From the NCBI GenBank assembly GCA_040877545.1, contig JBBDNN010000094.1, forward strand, positions 1-59,950: a stretch of 59,950 bases of DNA, given 5' to 3'. The position numbers and the translations under genes were made by a program. Below, in pieces: positions 1-8,277 of the stretch. The notes below the pieces were generated by a model that did not search any database, was not told the origin of the DNA, and was given only the letters and a program-made list of their open reading frames with translations. Positions within the stretch are counted from its first letter, which is position 1, and every line of letters starts with the position of its first letter. Source of the DNA: Gracilimonas sp040877545. Lineage in GTDB: Bacteria > Bacteroidota > Rhodothermia > Balneolales > Balneolaceae.

Positions 1-855
1 AACTGCTGAGTATGCAAATTTAAAAATGTGGGTCATGCATTGCACAAAACAGGAGTGTGTTTTTACATTCACTATCTCATTCACAAAAATATAATCTATG
101 CGAACTCCTTCTCTGTTACTTTTTACTTTAAATCCTTCAAAAGAATAATCAGGTCCTACATGCGGTAGTTCCGAGATATAGTAAGCATCTTGTAAGGGAG
201 AATCGGGAGCCGTTAATAAACGATAAGAATCCGATTCTTCGGTAAAATTCAAATCACCCATTAATGCAACAGCTTCATCCTCAGGCAGCTCCTGAATGGC
301 CTCGAGAACTAACTCTGAACCTTTTATTTTTGCTGTTTCACCCTTATGGTCAAGATGGGTGTTATAGATATGAATTTTTTTACCGGTTTCAGTGTGGGTG
401 AAAGCTCCAGAAACCACTACCCGGATATGAGCGGCGTCCCACCCTTTCGATTGTTTTTCGGGTGTTTCTGACAGCCAAAGCATTTTTTCACTGCTTTCAT
501 CCAAAGCCACAGTACTTGAATCATAGAAGATGACATTAAACTCACCGGTTCTTTCTCCCATTCCAATCCAGTTGAAGTCATCAAGTGCTTCTTTAAGATC
601 TTCAAATTGGCGAGGCTTAACTTCCTGCATTCCTACAATATCGGGCTCGTAGAATTTTATTAGATTAACAAAATCTTCCTTTCTGTTTTCCCATTGATTC
701 ACACCGTCAGAAGGCTTGTCTCCGCGGATGTTGTAGCTCATTATTTTCAGGCCGGCCTCAGATTTTTCACTTCCGGCTGTATGCTGAGTGGTTGTACAGC
801 CTGCAATAACCCCTATAAAAATACAGATGCTTAATACTATTCTTGCCAGATTCAT
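1..855 (-). CDS. EEP-family lipoprotein hydrolase, partial (runs off window)
   Basis: Open frame from an ATG at 855 to the window edge, not closed by a stop. The first 20 residues form a lipoprotein signal ending in the lipobox VIAGC (Cys20). It then shows endonuclease/exonuclease/phosphatase motifs: MSYNIRGD, a Q-E pair near VGMQEV, NTHLDH and MGDLNF, followed by RIDYIFVN. The family includes nucleases, sphingomyelinases and inositol phosphatases, so the substrate is open; lipidation suggests it is anchored in an envelope membrane. It is a paralogue of the protein at 43425-44447. In that paralogue SDHMPV follows about 10 residues after KSHAF. Here the 18 residues after VKTH up to the edge show no such motif, so the C-terminus may be altered or the sequence edge unreliable. 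It lies 18 bp downstream of the NPP gene and is probably co-transcribed. Confidence 0.8.
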   Translation of the reverse strand, partial: MNLARIVLSICIFIGVIAGCTTTQHTAGSEKSEAGLKIMSYNIRGDKPSDGVNQWENRKEDFVNLIKFYEPDIVGMQEVKPRQFEDLKEALDDFNWIGMGERTGEFNVIFYDSSTVALDESSEKMLWLSETPEKQSKGWDAAHIRVVVSGAFTHTETGKKIHIYNTHLDHKGETAKIKGSELVLEAIQELPEDEAVALMGDLNFTEESDSYRLLTAPDSPLQDAYYISELPHVGPDYSFEGFKVKSNREGVRIDYIFVNEIVNVKTHSCFVQCMTHIFKFAYSAV

Positions 856-873
856 TTAAAGATTTTCTTTTTC

Positions 874-2256
874 TTATTTGATAATTTCATTCAGCACTTC
901 TCCATCGGCTGTTTGCAGTGTAAAACCAAGAATTCGGGCAATGGTCGGGGCAACAGATCTGTTATCAATGCTCTCCAATACAGTGCCGGATTTTATGCCC
1001 TTTCCATAAGCAATAAAAATTGCTTCCATTTCAGGGACGTTGTTCAGGTAACCATGCTTCCCAATTTTATTATCAAGCTCCACCACATACTTGTTGTGCC
1101 TGTTTACAGTACCAAATGCATATCCATCATCGGCGCCGAGTAAAAGTTCACCTATATTTTCATCCTCTGAAGGGGTCGGTAATCCGAATTTTCCATAGTC
1201 TTTTGGTTCAATCACTTCTTTTATGCCTTCAGCATTTTTGAATATATCCTGCACTTTTTTTAAATCATTTTCATCTATATCAGGATCGGTAACGTAGACG
1301 ATGGCAGCGCCCCCCGAAGGCACCACCTGAATCCGTGCTTTTGTAATGTTTCCATTTTTGTCCCTTTCCAAATAGCCTTCATCCTTCAGAAGAATATTCG
1401 GATAAAGCTCTTTAGTCACATTCATAAATCCGTGGTCTGAAGTGATGAAAATGGTAGTCTTATCCATTTTGCCAGATTCTTTCAGCTGATCAAGGATTAC
1501 ACGAACGTGCATGTCGGCAAGTGCCATAGCCAAATGGCCGGTCAGGGAATTTTTCCCATACGCATGATGGGCACCATCCACATTTGTTTGGTGAAACAAT
1601 AACAGGTTTGGCTGCCGGTGTTTAATTATATACTCAGCTACTTCCAGCCTGATTTGATCGCGTTTGGCGCGGCGGTAATTACCTAACCAGTTTACTCCCT
1701 CTTCTATTATTCCTGCTTCTGTAAGCTCATCCCAAAAACCGTCAGATGATCTGTTTCGGTGATTAGCCAGATTATCACTAAAGGTATTCACGTTACGGGT
1801 GACCGGCCAACCGAGGTTCGCAACACTTAAACCCTGTTCTATAGCCACGTCGTACAATGTCGGATAGGAGGTAAGTTCATCCCTGTCGCGGTTTTTTGTA
1901 ACATGAACGGGTTCACCAATTCCATTTCTTACCAGCGTACCGTTTAGCAAAATTCCATGCTTCTCAGGGTGTACACCGGTAATAATCGAGGTATGGTTAG
2001 TCCAGGTCCGGGTAGGCGATGAGGGAATTAACCTTTTGGCATAGGCACCTTCCCTCGCCAGTTTTCTTATGGTTGGTAAAGGAATATTCTCATCATCCAT
2101 TGCACTTGCCGGAAAGCCATCAATGCTCATGAGAATTACAAAATTTGTATCTGCCTCAGAGGTTTCCTGTGCTGTTAGTTCTCCATAAAGTGCAAAGGCA
2201 AAAAGAACAAGCAGTATGGATTTTTTATTCACTATGCTTTTCGAACTGCTGATCAT
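874..2256 (-). CDS. Secreted NPP-type phosphodiesterase/nucleotide pyrophosphatase
   Basis: 460 residues with a signal peptide of about 29 residues (hydrophobic ILLVLFAFAL, then LTAQ). Alkaline-phosphatase-superfamily fold of the type I phosphodiesterase family: metal Asp46 in SIDGF, predicted nucleophile Thr84 in TWTNH, NVDGAHHAYG near the middle, TSDHGF, and a late His in KHGYLN. Known members cleave phosphodiesters such as nucleotides, sugar nucleotides or glycerophospho-head groups in the periplasm or outside the cell. Its start overlaps the stop of the upstream DUF218 gene by 4 bases (ATGA), so the two are translationally coupled. A second NPP-like protein lies at 19199-20509. The substrate cannot be read from sequence. 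Confidence 0.85.
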   Translation of the reverse strand: MISSSKSIVNKKSILLVLFAFALYGELTAQETSEADTNFVILMSIDGFPASAMDDENIPLPTIRKLAREGAYAKRLIPSSPTRTWTNHTSIITGVHPEKHGILLNGTLVRNGIGEPVHVTKNRDRDELTSYPTLYDVAIEQGLSVANLGWPVTRNVNTFSDNLANHRNRSSDGFWDELTEAGIIEEGVNWLGNYRRAKRDQIRLEVAEYIIKHRQPNLLLFHQTNVDGAHHAYGKNSLTGHLAMALADMHVRVILDQLKESGKMDKTTIFITSDHGFMNVTKELYPNILLKDEGYLERDKNGNITKARIQVVPSGGAAIVYVTDPDIDENDLKKVQDIFKNAEGIKEVIEPKDYGKFGLPTPSEDENIGELLLGADDGYAFGTVNRHNKYVVELDNKIGKHGYLNNVPEMEAIFIAYGKGIKSGTVLESIDNRSVAPTIARILGFTLQTADGEVLNEIIK

Positions 2257-3512
2257 GGATCGAGAATATCAAATGGGTCTGCTTGTAGTGTACTGTCAAC
2301 CGGAAAAAATTTACTTTCATTATCGCTCAATTTTTCCAGGTCTTTATAAAAGTGATATCCTAGTTCATTTAAACCACGCCTTCCCATTCTGCCGTTTATA
2401 TACCCGTTTTGCCCAGAATCGGTAACAATCAGAACGGGTTTATCGGCAGGCATGCCATAGCGTAAAATCAACCGGCTTGCATTGCGTATGTTAGTGGTAG
2501 TATGCCGGGCATGAGGGTCGATGAAGATATCTTCATCCGGAACATCGAACTCTCTCATCAGGTATTTTTTCATTTCTACCGCTTCGTTATACGGAGTTTT
2601 ATAGGGATGAACGTTCCCTCCCGAAACTACTAAATACGGCGCCAAACCATTTCTGTAGCGTTCCATCGCCAGTTCCATTTTATAGATTCCGAGAGAATCT
2701 AAAATAATTCCCGGTTCCGGCGGTCCTTGCCCCGGCACAATTATGAGGCTGTAATCATAATCATTCCAATCTAAGCTGCTGACTCGCTCGTATGGCTCCT
2801 TATTATAGCCTTCGTTTAACGGCTCATACCTTGCAGCTTCATCCCTGTTATTTATTTCAAGTGCTTTCAGTGCAGATTTCAGAGGAAGCTCAAAAAAAGC
2901 AGCGTCTTCGGGATGTTCCTGTACAAGTGTATCCATTTCGGTATGTACAAGATTTATGAATCCCGCATGATTAACTTTAAAGCTGATAGAATCTATTTTA
3001 GGGTAGCGGGGTTTTTCGCCTTTAAAGTATACATCAATAACATGATTTACGCCTGTTGCTGCATGTTCCCATACCTCTCTGATGAATTCCTGATCATCGG
3101 CATCTTCAAACATAATGTAGGAATCCTGTTCTTTCAACTCAGCAACCAGTTCCTCTAAACTGCCTTCCTCATTGTAAAGTGCGGAAAGATGATCGCCAAT
3201 TTCGGCAATTTCATTATCAGTCCATTGGGTTGCTGAAGCAAGACAAGGAACATCATCGCAATCGCTTAACGCTGTATTAACTCGTTGCAGTTGTTGCTTA
3301 GATATAGCTTTTAAAGCTTCATGATTCTTCAGCCTCTTCAACACGCTGCTATTATTCCTGATCTCAGAGAACAATGGAAAAGCCTTTTTTACAATGATAG
3401 CATTTGTTGATTCATTGTCCTGATCGACATTCCTGTTATTACCATCGCATCCTGCAAAAAACACAATGGAAAAAAAAGAGAGGAGGCATATTAGATTTTT
3501 GAATGATTTCAT
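2253..3512 (-). CDS. DUF218 (YdcF/SanA-like) lipoprotein
   Basis: 419 residues starting with a lipoprotein signal (lipobox VFFAGC, Cys22). The N-terminal 200 residues are acidic and helical and I do not recognise them. The C-terminal half is a DUF218/ElyC-SanA-YdcF domain: SLIIVPGQG, then MERYRNGLAPYLVVSGG, EDIFIDPHARHTTTN and VLIVTDSGQ. DUF218 proteins act in the envelope, and some bind S-adenosylmethionine or affect vancomycin sensitivity; the reaction is not known. The ATGA overlap with the phosphodiesterase gene and the 45-bp gap from the sulfatase gene place it in the same operon, so it may help process or sense the product of those enzymes. Confidence 0.75.
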   Translation of the reverse strand: MKSFKNLICLLSFFSIVFFAGCDGNNRNVDQDNESTNAIIVKKAFPLFSEIRNNSSVLKRLKNHEALKAISKQQLQRVNTALSDCDDVPCLASATQWTDNEIAEIGDHLSALYNEEGSLEELVAELKEQDSYIMFEDADDQEFIREVWEHAATGVNHVIDVYFKGEKPRYPKIDSISFKVNHAGFINLVHTEMDTLVQEHPEDAAFFELPLKSALKALEINNRDEAARYEPLNEGYNKEPYERVSSLDWNDYDYSLIIVPGQGPPEPGIILDSLGIYKMELAMERYRNGLAPYLVVSGGNVHPYKTPYNEAVEMKKYLMREFDVPDEDIFIDPHARHTTTNIRNASRLILRYGMPADKPVLIVTDSGQNGYINGRMGRRGLNELGYHFYKDLEKLSDNESKFFPVDSTLQADPFDILDP

Positions 3513-3557
3513 TTTTTAAATCCGGGTTTCATCGGTTACTATTTTATTTTTAAAAAT

Positions 3558-5105
3558 TCAATCTGTTTTGCGTGAAGAGGGCATTTGAGCATTTACCGAT
3601 TCCCTCCAGTCGCGAAGTATTTGCTGAAGTTCTTTTCCTTTCTCCGGCTCTTTCTCAGCCAGATTTTCCGTTTCTCCTATATCAACGCTAAGATTATAGA
3701 GCTCAATTTCAAAATCATCGTAGTATTCGATCAGCTTATAATTGCCTTTTCGAATGGCCCCGCCCGGTGGCAGGCTGTGATGATTACTGTAATGTGGATA
3801 GTGCCAGTAAAAGGTGTCTCGTTCAAGTTCACTTTCCCCTTTCAGCAATGGCACAAGGCTCAGGCCATCCTGATGCTGTTCCGGTTTTAACGGCTGTCCG
3901 GTCAATTCCAGGAGGGTGGGATAAATATCTGTGAGAATTACCGGGGTTTCGGAAACCGAACGTGGTTTCGTTTCTCCCGGCCACTTAATGATAAGAGGAA
4001 CTCTTGAGCCGCCTTCATGCAGCCAGCCTTTGCCGCCTTTGAGCGGGAAACTGGATGTAACAGCATTTCTTCCGGTAGATAATCCACCGTGATCGGAAGT
4101 GAAAATAACGATGGTATTTTCATCCAGCCCCAGTTCCTGCAGGCTTTCCAGTACCCTCCCTACACCTTCGTCCAGACTTTGGACCATACCGGCATAAATG
4201 GGATGATCCTGGATGAGGCGCGATCTTGCCCGGGCCTCTTCTGTTACTAAAATCGATCGGGGGCCGGTGGCATTAACCGGGGGTATGTTCTTTGCTTTCT
4301 GCTCATATTTCTCAATGTAATCCTCCTTTGCTTCCATCGGTGTATGAACGCTGTAATAGGAAAGATAGACAAGGAATGGTTTATCCTTGTTTTCCTTCAT
4401 GAAGTTTATGGATTCGCTTGTAAGGCGGTCAGTTAGATATTCTCCATCCGGGCCGTTTTCAAGTTTTGGATTCCCATACGGGCTGAAATATCCACCTCCT
4501 CCCTCATAAATTGCGGAACGTGGATTACCGGCAGCCCAGCCACCTTTGTTCACATCAAAGCCCTGATGTTCGGGATAAAATTTTTCCTCACCAAGATGCC
4601 ATTTCCCAAAAAAACCCGTTGAATAATCAGCTTCCTTCAACGCTTCAGCCAAGGTTACTTCCTCCAGGGCAAGTTGCTGCTCAAAATCCGGGGGAGTAAG
4701 AGTGTTCCAGTCATCCGGCCCACGTTTATGTTGCCGGCCGGGAATCCAATCGGTTAATTGTAAACGAGCAGGATATTTACCGGTGAGGATTGATGCGCGT
4801 GAAGGTGAACAAATAGCAGATGCTGCATAAGCATCAGTAAACATCATGCCTTCCCTTGAAAGCTTATCTATATTTGGTGTCTCATGAAAGGGGCTTCCAT
4901 ACACTCCGATATCTTTCCACCCGAGATCATCAACCAGAATTACAACAATATTGGGTTTATCTTCTTTTTTTGTTTCAGCTGCACCGGTTGTACAGCTATA
5001 ACCACCTGCTGCAATAAGAAGCACCATTAATGCTGTCCATACAGTTTTCAGGTGTGTATTCTTGAATTTTGGGGTGATTGACGGAACACCGGGTACAAAG
5101 GGCAT
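3558..5105 (-). CDS. Secreted sulfatase (formylglycine type)
   Basis: 515 residues, close to usual for S1-family sulfatases. A long N-terminal signal with a lipobox-like GGYSC (Cys38) suggests export and lipidation. The N-terminal metal site is VILVDDLGWKD (Asp59, Asp60), the formylglycine site is Cys99 in ICSPSRASILTG, and TSDHGG gives the second metal pair. GGKGWLHEGGSRVPLIIKWP is typical of arylsulfatase-A-like enzymes. It would hydrolyse sulfate esters on a sugar after Cys-to-formylglycine maturation by an enzyme not in this window. A promoter-like AGGG-N15-TCTAA element lies about 55 bp upstream of the ATG, which would start a transcription unit here, running on to genes at 3.5-0 kb. Confidence 0.9.
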   Translation of the reverse strand: MPFVPGVPSITPKFKNTHLKTVWTALMVLLIAAGGYSCTTGAAETKKEDKPNIVVILVDDLGWKDIGVYGSPFHETPNIDKLSREGMMFTDAYAASAICSPSRASILTGKYPARLQLTDWIPGRQHKRGPDDWNTLTPPDFEQQLALEEVTLAEALKEADYSTGFFGKWHLGEEKFYPEHQGFDVNKGGWAAGNPRSAIYEGGGGYFSPYGNPKLENGPDGEYLTDRLTSESINFMKENKDKPFLVYLSYYSVHTPMEAKEDYIEKYEQKAKNIPPVNATGPRSILVTEEARARSRLIQDHPIYAGMVQSLDEGVGRVLESLQELGLDENTIVIFTSDHGGLSTGRNAVTSSFPLKGGKGWLHEGGSRVPLIIKWPGETKPRSVSETPVILTDIYPTLLELTGQPLKPEQHQDGLSLVPLLKGESELERDTFYWHYPHYSNHHSLPPGGAIRKGNYKLIEYYDDFEIELYNLSVDIGETENLAEKEPEKGKELQQILRDWRESVNAQMPSSRKTD

Positions 5106-5159
5106 AACATTGTTCGTTGTCTGTTGAATTTTTTCCTTGTAAAAGCTTCTGTCTAATGG

Positions 5160-5186
5160 TAATTAGATTACCCAGCGGTATACCCT
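5160..5186 (-). promoter_or_regulatory. ECF-type promoter motif, copy 1 (sulfatase gene)
   Basis: On the minus strand: AGGGTATAC (-35-like, 5186-5178) and TCTAATTA (-10-like, 5167-5160), with exactly 15 bases between AGGG and TCTAA. The same motif and spacing recur at five other upstream regions in this window. The predicted transcript would begin near 5153, leaving a leader of about 48 nt before the sulfatase ATG at 5105. Confidence 0.6.
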
Positions 5187-5198
5187 ACCTGGAAATTT

Positions 5199-5246
5199 GC
5201 AGCATGGATTTGGTGCCGGTGGCTATTGGCACCAAATCCATGCTGC
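5199..5246. repeat. 19-bp perfect inverted repeat, 10-base loop
   Basis: Bases 5199-5217 are the exact reverse complement of 5228-5246, with loop 5218-5227. No T-run follows on either strand, so it is not a textbook terminator. It sits just upstream of the sulfatase promoter motif and downstream of a broken lipoprotein relic. It could be a strong RNA hairpin, an operator, or the scar of a mobile element. Confidence 0.8.
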
Positions 5247-5292
5247 TGAGTACTTGATCCCCTTGGTTGCACCTGCGGATCAGCGATCCGTA

Positions 5293-5419
5293 TTACGTTG
5301 TGTTGTGGCATGTATTTTGTTGATCCCCCAAACCGGTTGGCAGCTTCTTATCAGCAGAACAGCCTGCAATGAGAATTACGTTAATGCTATAAACGATACT
5401 TTTGCAGAAGACAAATCAT
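5293..5419 (-). pseudogene. Relic of a small lipoprotein gene
   Basis: An ATG at 5419 overlaps the stop codon of the isomerase gene (TAATG), but that frame stops after ten codons. One frame over, minus-strand codons from 5415 encode a signal-like stretch SINVILIAGC followed by SADKKLPTG, a good lipobox and start of a mature lipoprotein. That frame ends at 5293. A single indel near 5390 would join the start to the lipobox frame, and the rest of the protein is missing. I infer the decayed N-terminus of a lipoprotein, perhaps of a deleted secreted enzyme. It could also be chance. Confidence 0.35.
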
Positions 5420-7236
5420 TATCTTTTCAGGATTTTACTGAAATCTTTTTTAACAAAAGCAGTAACTACTTTTGCCAGCTCTTTTCCTTCATTTATAATC
5501 CGGTAAGATTCTGCAGCTGCAGGCACTATAAATGTCTCTGCATAATGATAAGTGGTGCTTTCGCCATTTTTGGTTTCCACCCTAACTTTACTGCCTTCCA
5601 CCAGGCTTAACACCTGGCAGCTTCCGTTTGTTTTCGCTTCAACAGATTCATCAAATTCAAAGCGGTGTACATCGTAGAAATGCTTTTCATGAGTTGGAAA
5701 ATGCAGAACTTTCCAGTTATCGCCTTCTTTAATAACAGACGGTTTACTGATTAGTTCTTCTGGCACCCGGTTGCCCTGACGATCAAAATCCAGGTTTTTG
5801 AAAGCACGTTCAATGTTTATAGGGCGGGGTTTTCCGTCCAGATCCAGGCGCAGCCAGTCATACATTTTGAAGGTAAAAATATATGGAGTGGCGCTAATTT
5901 CCAGTACCATATTATCGGTGCCAGAACAATGAATTGTGCCATGAGGAATCAGGAATAGATCGTGCTTGTTTGCTTCAAAACTTTGCACATAATCATCAAT
6001 TTCAACGGGAATGTTGTTTTCGGCACTTTGCTCCAGTTCTTTCCTGAATTTATCCGGTTCTATGCCATCATGAAAGCCCAGGTAAACTTTGGCTCCGGGT
6101 TTGCAATCGAGCATATAATAGGTTTCATCCTGGGTATAATTCTCCCCGAATTCTTTTTTTATGAATTCCGGATAGGGATGACATTGCACTGAGAGGTTTC
6201 CTCCGTCGAAGGTGTCAAGAAAATCGAAGCGGATTGGAAATTCATACTTAAAAGTATCAGCACATTCGCCCAGTACCGCCTCATTTTCCTGGTACATGAG
6301 CCAGTCGAAGGAGGTTTCCAGGAGTTTTTCGTTGCTGGTAAACGTGATTCCGTTTTCGGGTGTAATCAGCTCAAACGACCACGCATAGTTCACCGGCTCT
6401 TTTGGAAGCTGTGGAATATGTTCAAAACACCACTGTCCTCCCCAGGTACCTGGTTCAAACCAAGGACGTGCCCGGAAGGAGCTTTTACTCATTTTGTACA
6501 GAGCATTGCGGAAAGTTTTGCCACTCATTACAGAAGGAAATTGCGGTTGTTGCTCATCTATAACCCAATCCAGGCCAGCTAATACTTTTTCTTTGTGTTT
6601 ATTTAGCACCACCCAATCAACGAAATAATATCTTTTGTACATTTTTTTGGGGTGATCGGGTTTGTCCGCACCTAAATTATGTACCGACTGCGCTCTTGAA
6701 CGGAACTGCAATTCATTTTTGGGAAGGTCTGCATACATCAGTAATGCATCATCCCAGCCGGCTAATGCTGCTCCGCAACCGTATAGAATGCTGAGATCGT
6801 AGCCGCTTGATGCCGGAGCAATTTTTTTCAGCTTTTCTTCATCAAAAAAGTCTATCAGTTCTCCGGTGTACCGAGTTCCAAAAATGGGATCTTCGCCGCC
6901 TAAATACGGGGTGACCATCTTTTCAATTTCATCAGCCTCAAGCATGGCGCCTGATACATCTATCCATTCTGCCTTCAGGTTTTTATTCTCAAGGGCTTGA
7001 TTTAGCTGCTTCCGGAAATTTCCCCAAAAAACACCGGTATAACCATCAATTACAACCTTGCCAAAGTTGCTGATTTTCTCTGCAATGGCATCAAAACCGA
7101 CATCGATTTTATCCGGCCCCAATGGGAAAGCCGGGTATAAGTCGTAGGTATTATCCTCAACAGGAGTGTATTTTACGGGGCGAAGTTCTTGTTCACTTTT
7201 TCTCCATTCACTGGAGTCTTTACCTTTTAAATTCAT
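5419..7236 (-). CDS. Class I mannose-6-phosphate isomerase-like protein with N-terminal extension
   Basis: 605 residues, much longer than ordinary ManA (about 320-400). Residues 1-230 form an extra domain (VVIDGYTGVFWGNFRKQL, then LYGCGAALAGWDDALLMYADLP) that resembles a degenerate nucleoside-kinase-like fold without a P-loop. The C-terminal half carries cupin metal motifs of class I phosphomannose isomerase: Gln351 and His353 in SVQCHPYPEF and His432/His436 in PHGTIH. The expected reaction is mannose-6-P to fructose-6-P in the cytoplasm, but long homologues may act on other sugars. Its start overlaps the upstream cupin gene by 4 bases, and BadF-type kinase and cupin phosphoglucose isomerase genes precede it, so the four make a sugar-phosphate operon. 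Confidence 0.75.
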   Translation of the reverse strand: MNLKGKDSSEWRKSEQELRPVKYTPVEDNTYDLYPAFPLGPDKIDVGFDAIAEKISNFGKVVIDGYTGVFWGNFRKQLNQALENKNLKAEWIDVSGAMLEADEIEKMVTPYLGGEDPIFGTRYTGELIDFFDEEKLKKIAPASSGYDLSILYGCGAALAGWDDALLMYADLPKNELQFRSRAQSVHNLGADKPDHPKKMYKRYYFVDWVVLNKHKEKVLAGLDWVIDEQQPQFPSVMSGKTFRNALYKMSKSSFRARPWFEPGTWGGQWCFEHIPQLPKEPVNYAWSFELITPENGITFTSNEKLLETSFDWLMYQENEAVLGECADTFKYEFPIRFDFLDTFDGGNLSVQCHPYPEFIKKEFGENYTQDETYYMLDCKPGAKVYLGFHDGIEPDKFRKELEQSAENNIPVEIDDYVQSFEANKHDLFLIPHGTIHCSGTDNMVLEISATPYIFTFKMYDWLRLDLDGKPRPINIERAFKNLDFDRQGNRVPEELISKPSVIKEGDNWKVLHFPTHEKHFYDVHRFEFDESVEAKTNGSCQVLSLVEGSKVRVETKNGESTTYHYAETFIVPAAAESYRIINEGKELAKVVTAFVKKDFSKILKR

Positions 7237-7637
7237 TTATCTTCTCCTTTATCCGGGCGGTTGTAATCATCTTCATATCGTTCAATATCTTCTTGCTGCC
7301 AGTTGCCGAAAGCTACTTCAAGCACACGCACTTCCGGCCCATCACTACTTAAGCGGTGCCGGGCTCCTGCCGGAATCCAGATTTCATCACCGGCATCAGG
7401 AGTTAAAATTTTATCGTTTACCTGTACTTTTCCACCATCATCCAAAACAATCCACAGTTCTGCCCTGCCGGTGTGAGACTGCAAACTCAGTCTTTGCCCG
7501 GGTTTCACTTTCATCAGGCTTACCGTTACATCTTCGTTATTGGCATATTGGCTGAAATTTCCCCAGGGTCGTTCCACCCGTTTGATATCAGGTTTATTAT
7601 CTGGGATTGGTTTGGTTACATATTTACTTTTAGACAT
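7233..7637 (-). CDS. Phosphomannose isomerase type II-like cupin
   Basis: 134 residues, one cupin domain. VERPWGNFSQY, then VKPGQRLSLQSH, AELWIVLDDG, GDEIWIPAGARHRLSS match the C-terminal isomerase domain of bifunctional ManC/AlgA proteins. Here the domain stands alone, without the GDP-mannose pyrophosphorylase part. Likely a cytoplasmic mannose/fructose phosphate isomerase or a related sugar-binding cupin. It overlaps the long isomerase gene downstream by 4 bases and follows cPGI by 36 bp. Two apparent isomerases in tandem suggest one has a different substrate. Confidence 0.75.
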   Translation of the reverse strand: MSKSKYVTKPIPDNKPDIKRVERPWGNFSQYANNEDVTVSLMKVKPGQRLSLQSHTGRAELWIVLDDGGKVQVNDKILTPDAGDEIWIPAGARHRLSSDGPEVRVLEVAFGNWQQEDIERYEDDYNRPDKGEDK

Positions 7638-7673
7638 GTCAATTTCTATAGATATTGAGTATTAAAGTGATTT

Positions 7674-8258
7674 CTATTTGATATTTTTTAAATAATCTTC
7701 TCTTTTAATTTCAGTTGGTTTGCCATCAACATCAGCAATAACCGAAAGGAAATTACGCTCTGCGATAACACCATAATCGTGGCCAGCTGCAGCGGGATAA
7801 ATCCCCAGGTATTTAAGTGGAGTCTCACCGGTGTTTACCGTTCGGTGCGCTACATAGCCCGGCACGTATACGATGCTGTTTTTTTTGAGCGGAAATATTT
7901 TACTATCACCGGTTTTTTCATCCTCCAGAAGCATGAGGCCTTCACCTTCCAGCCCGATATAAACTTCTGCAGCTTCCCGCCAGGAGTGAAGGTGGCCTTT
8001 TGTGAGATAATATTCGTCTCCGATTTTGCCCGGCATTAATGTGCCCAAGCCGTAGTGAAGATCGCCTTCGCCATCAGCTGGAGTAACACTTTGCACGGTA
8101 TATAAAATCGAATCTTCTTTAGCGAGAGCCGCTTCAAATGCCTGCTCATTAGCAAAAAATCCTTTCAGGTCACTCAGTCGTCGCTCTACTCGTTCAGCAC
8201 CATCGATATCAGTATCGTTTAAATCAAATATTATTTGTTGAGCAGTTGATAAATGCAT
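7674..8258 (-). CDS. Cupin-type glucose-6-phosphate isomerase
   Basis: 194 residues, the usual size for the metal-dependent cupin phosphoglucose isomerases best known from archaea. Motifs seen are YYLTKGHLHSWREAAEVYIG (metal His/His and Glu), VYVPGYVAHRTVNTG (third His), and IYPAAAGHDYG. It converts glucose-6-P and fructose-6-P in the cytoplasm. It sits between the BadF-type kinase (19 bp upstream) and the phosphomannose-isomerase-like cupin, which suggests a dedicated isomerase for the product of that kinase rather than a central housekeeping enzyme. Confidence 0.85.
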   Translation of the reverse strand: MHLSTAQQIIFDLNDTDIDGAERVERRLSDLKGFFANEQAFEAALAKEDSILYTVQSVTPADGEGDLHYGLGTLMPGKIGDEYYLTKGHLHSWREAAEVYIGLEGEGLMLLEDEKTGDSKIFPLKKNSIVYVPGYVAHRTVNTGETPLKYLGIYPAAAGHDYGVIAERNFLSVIADVDGKPTEIKREDYLKNIK

Positions 8259-8277
8259 TGTTATATCTATTATTTTT

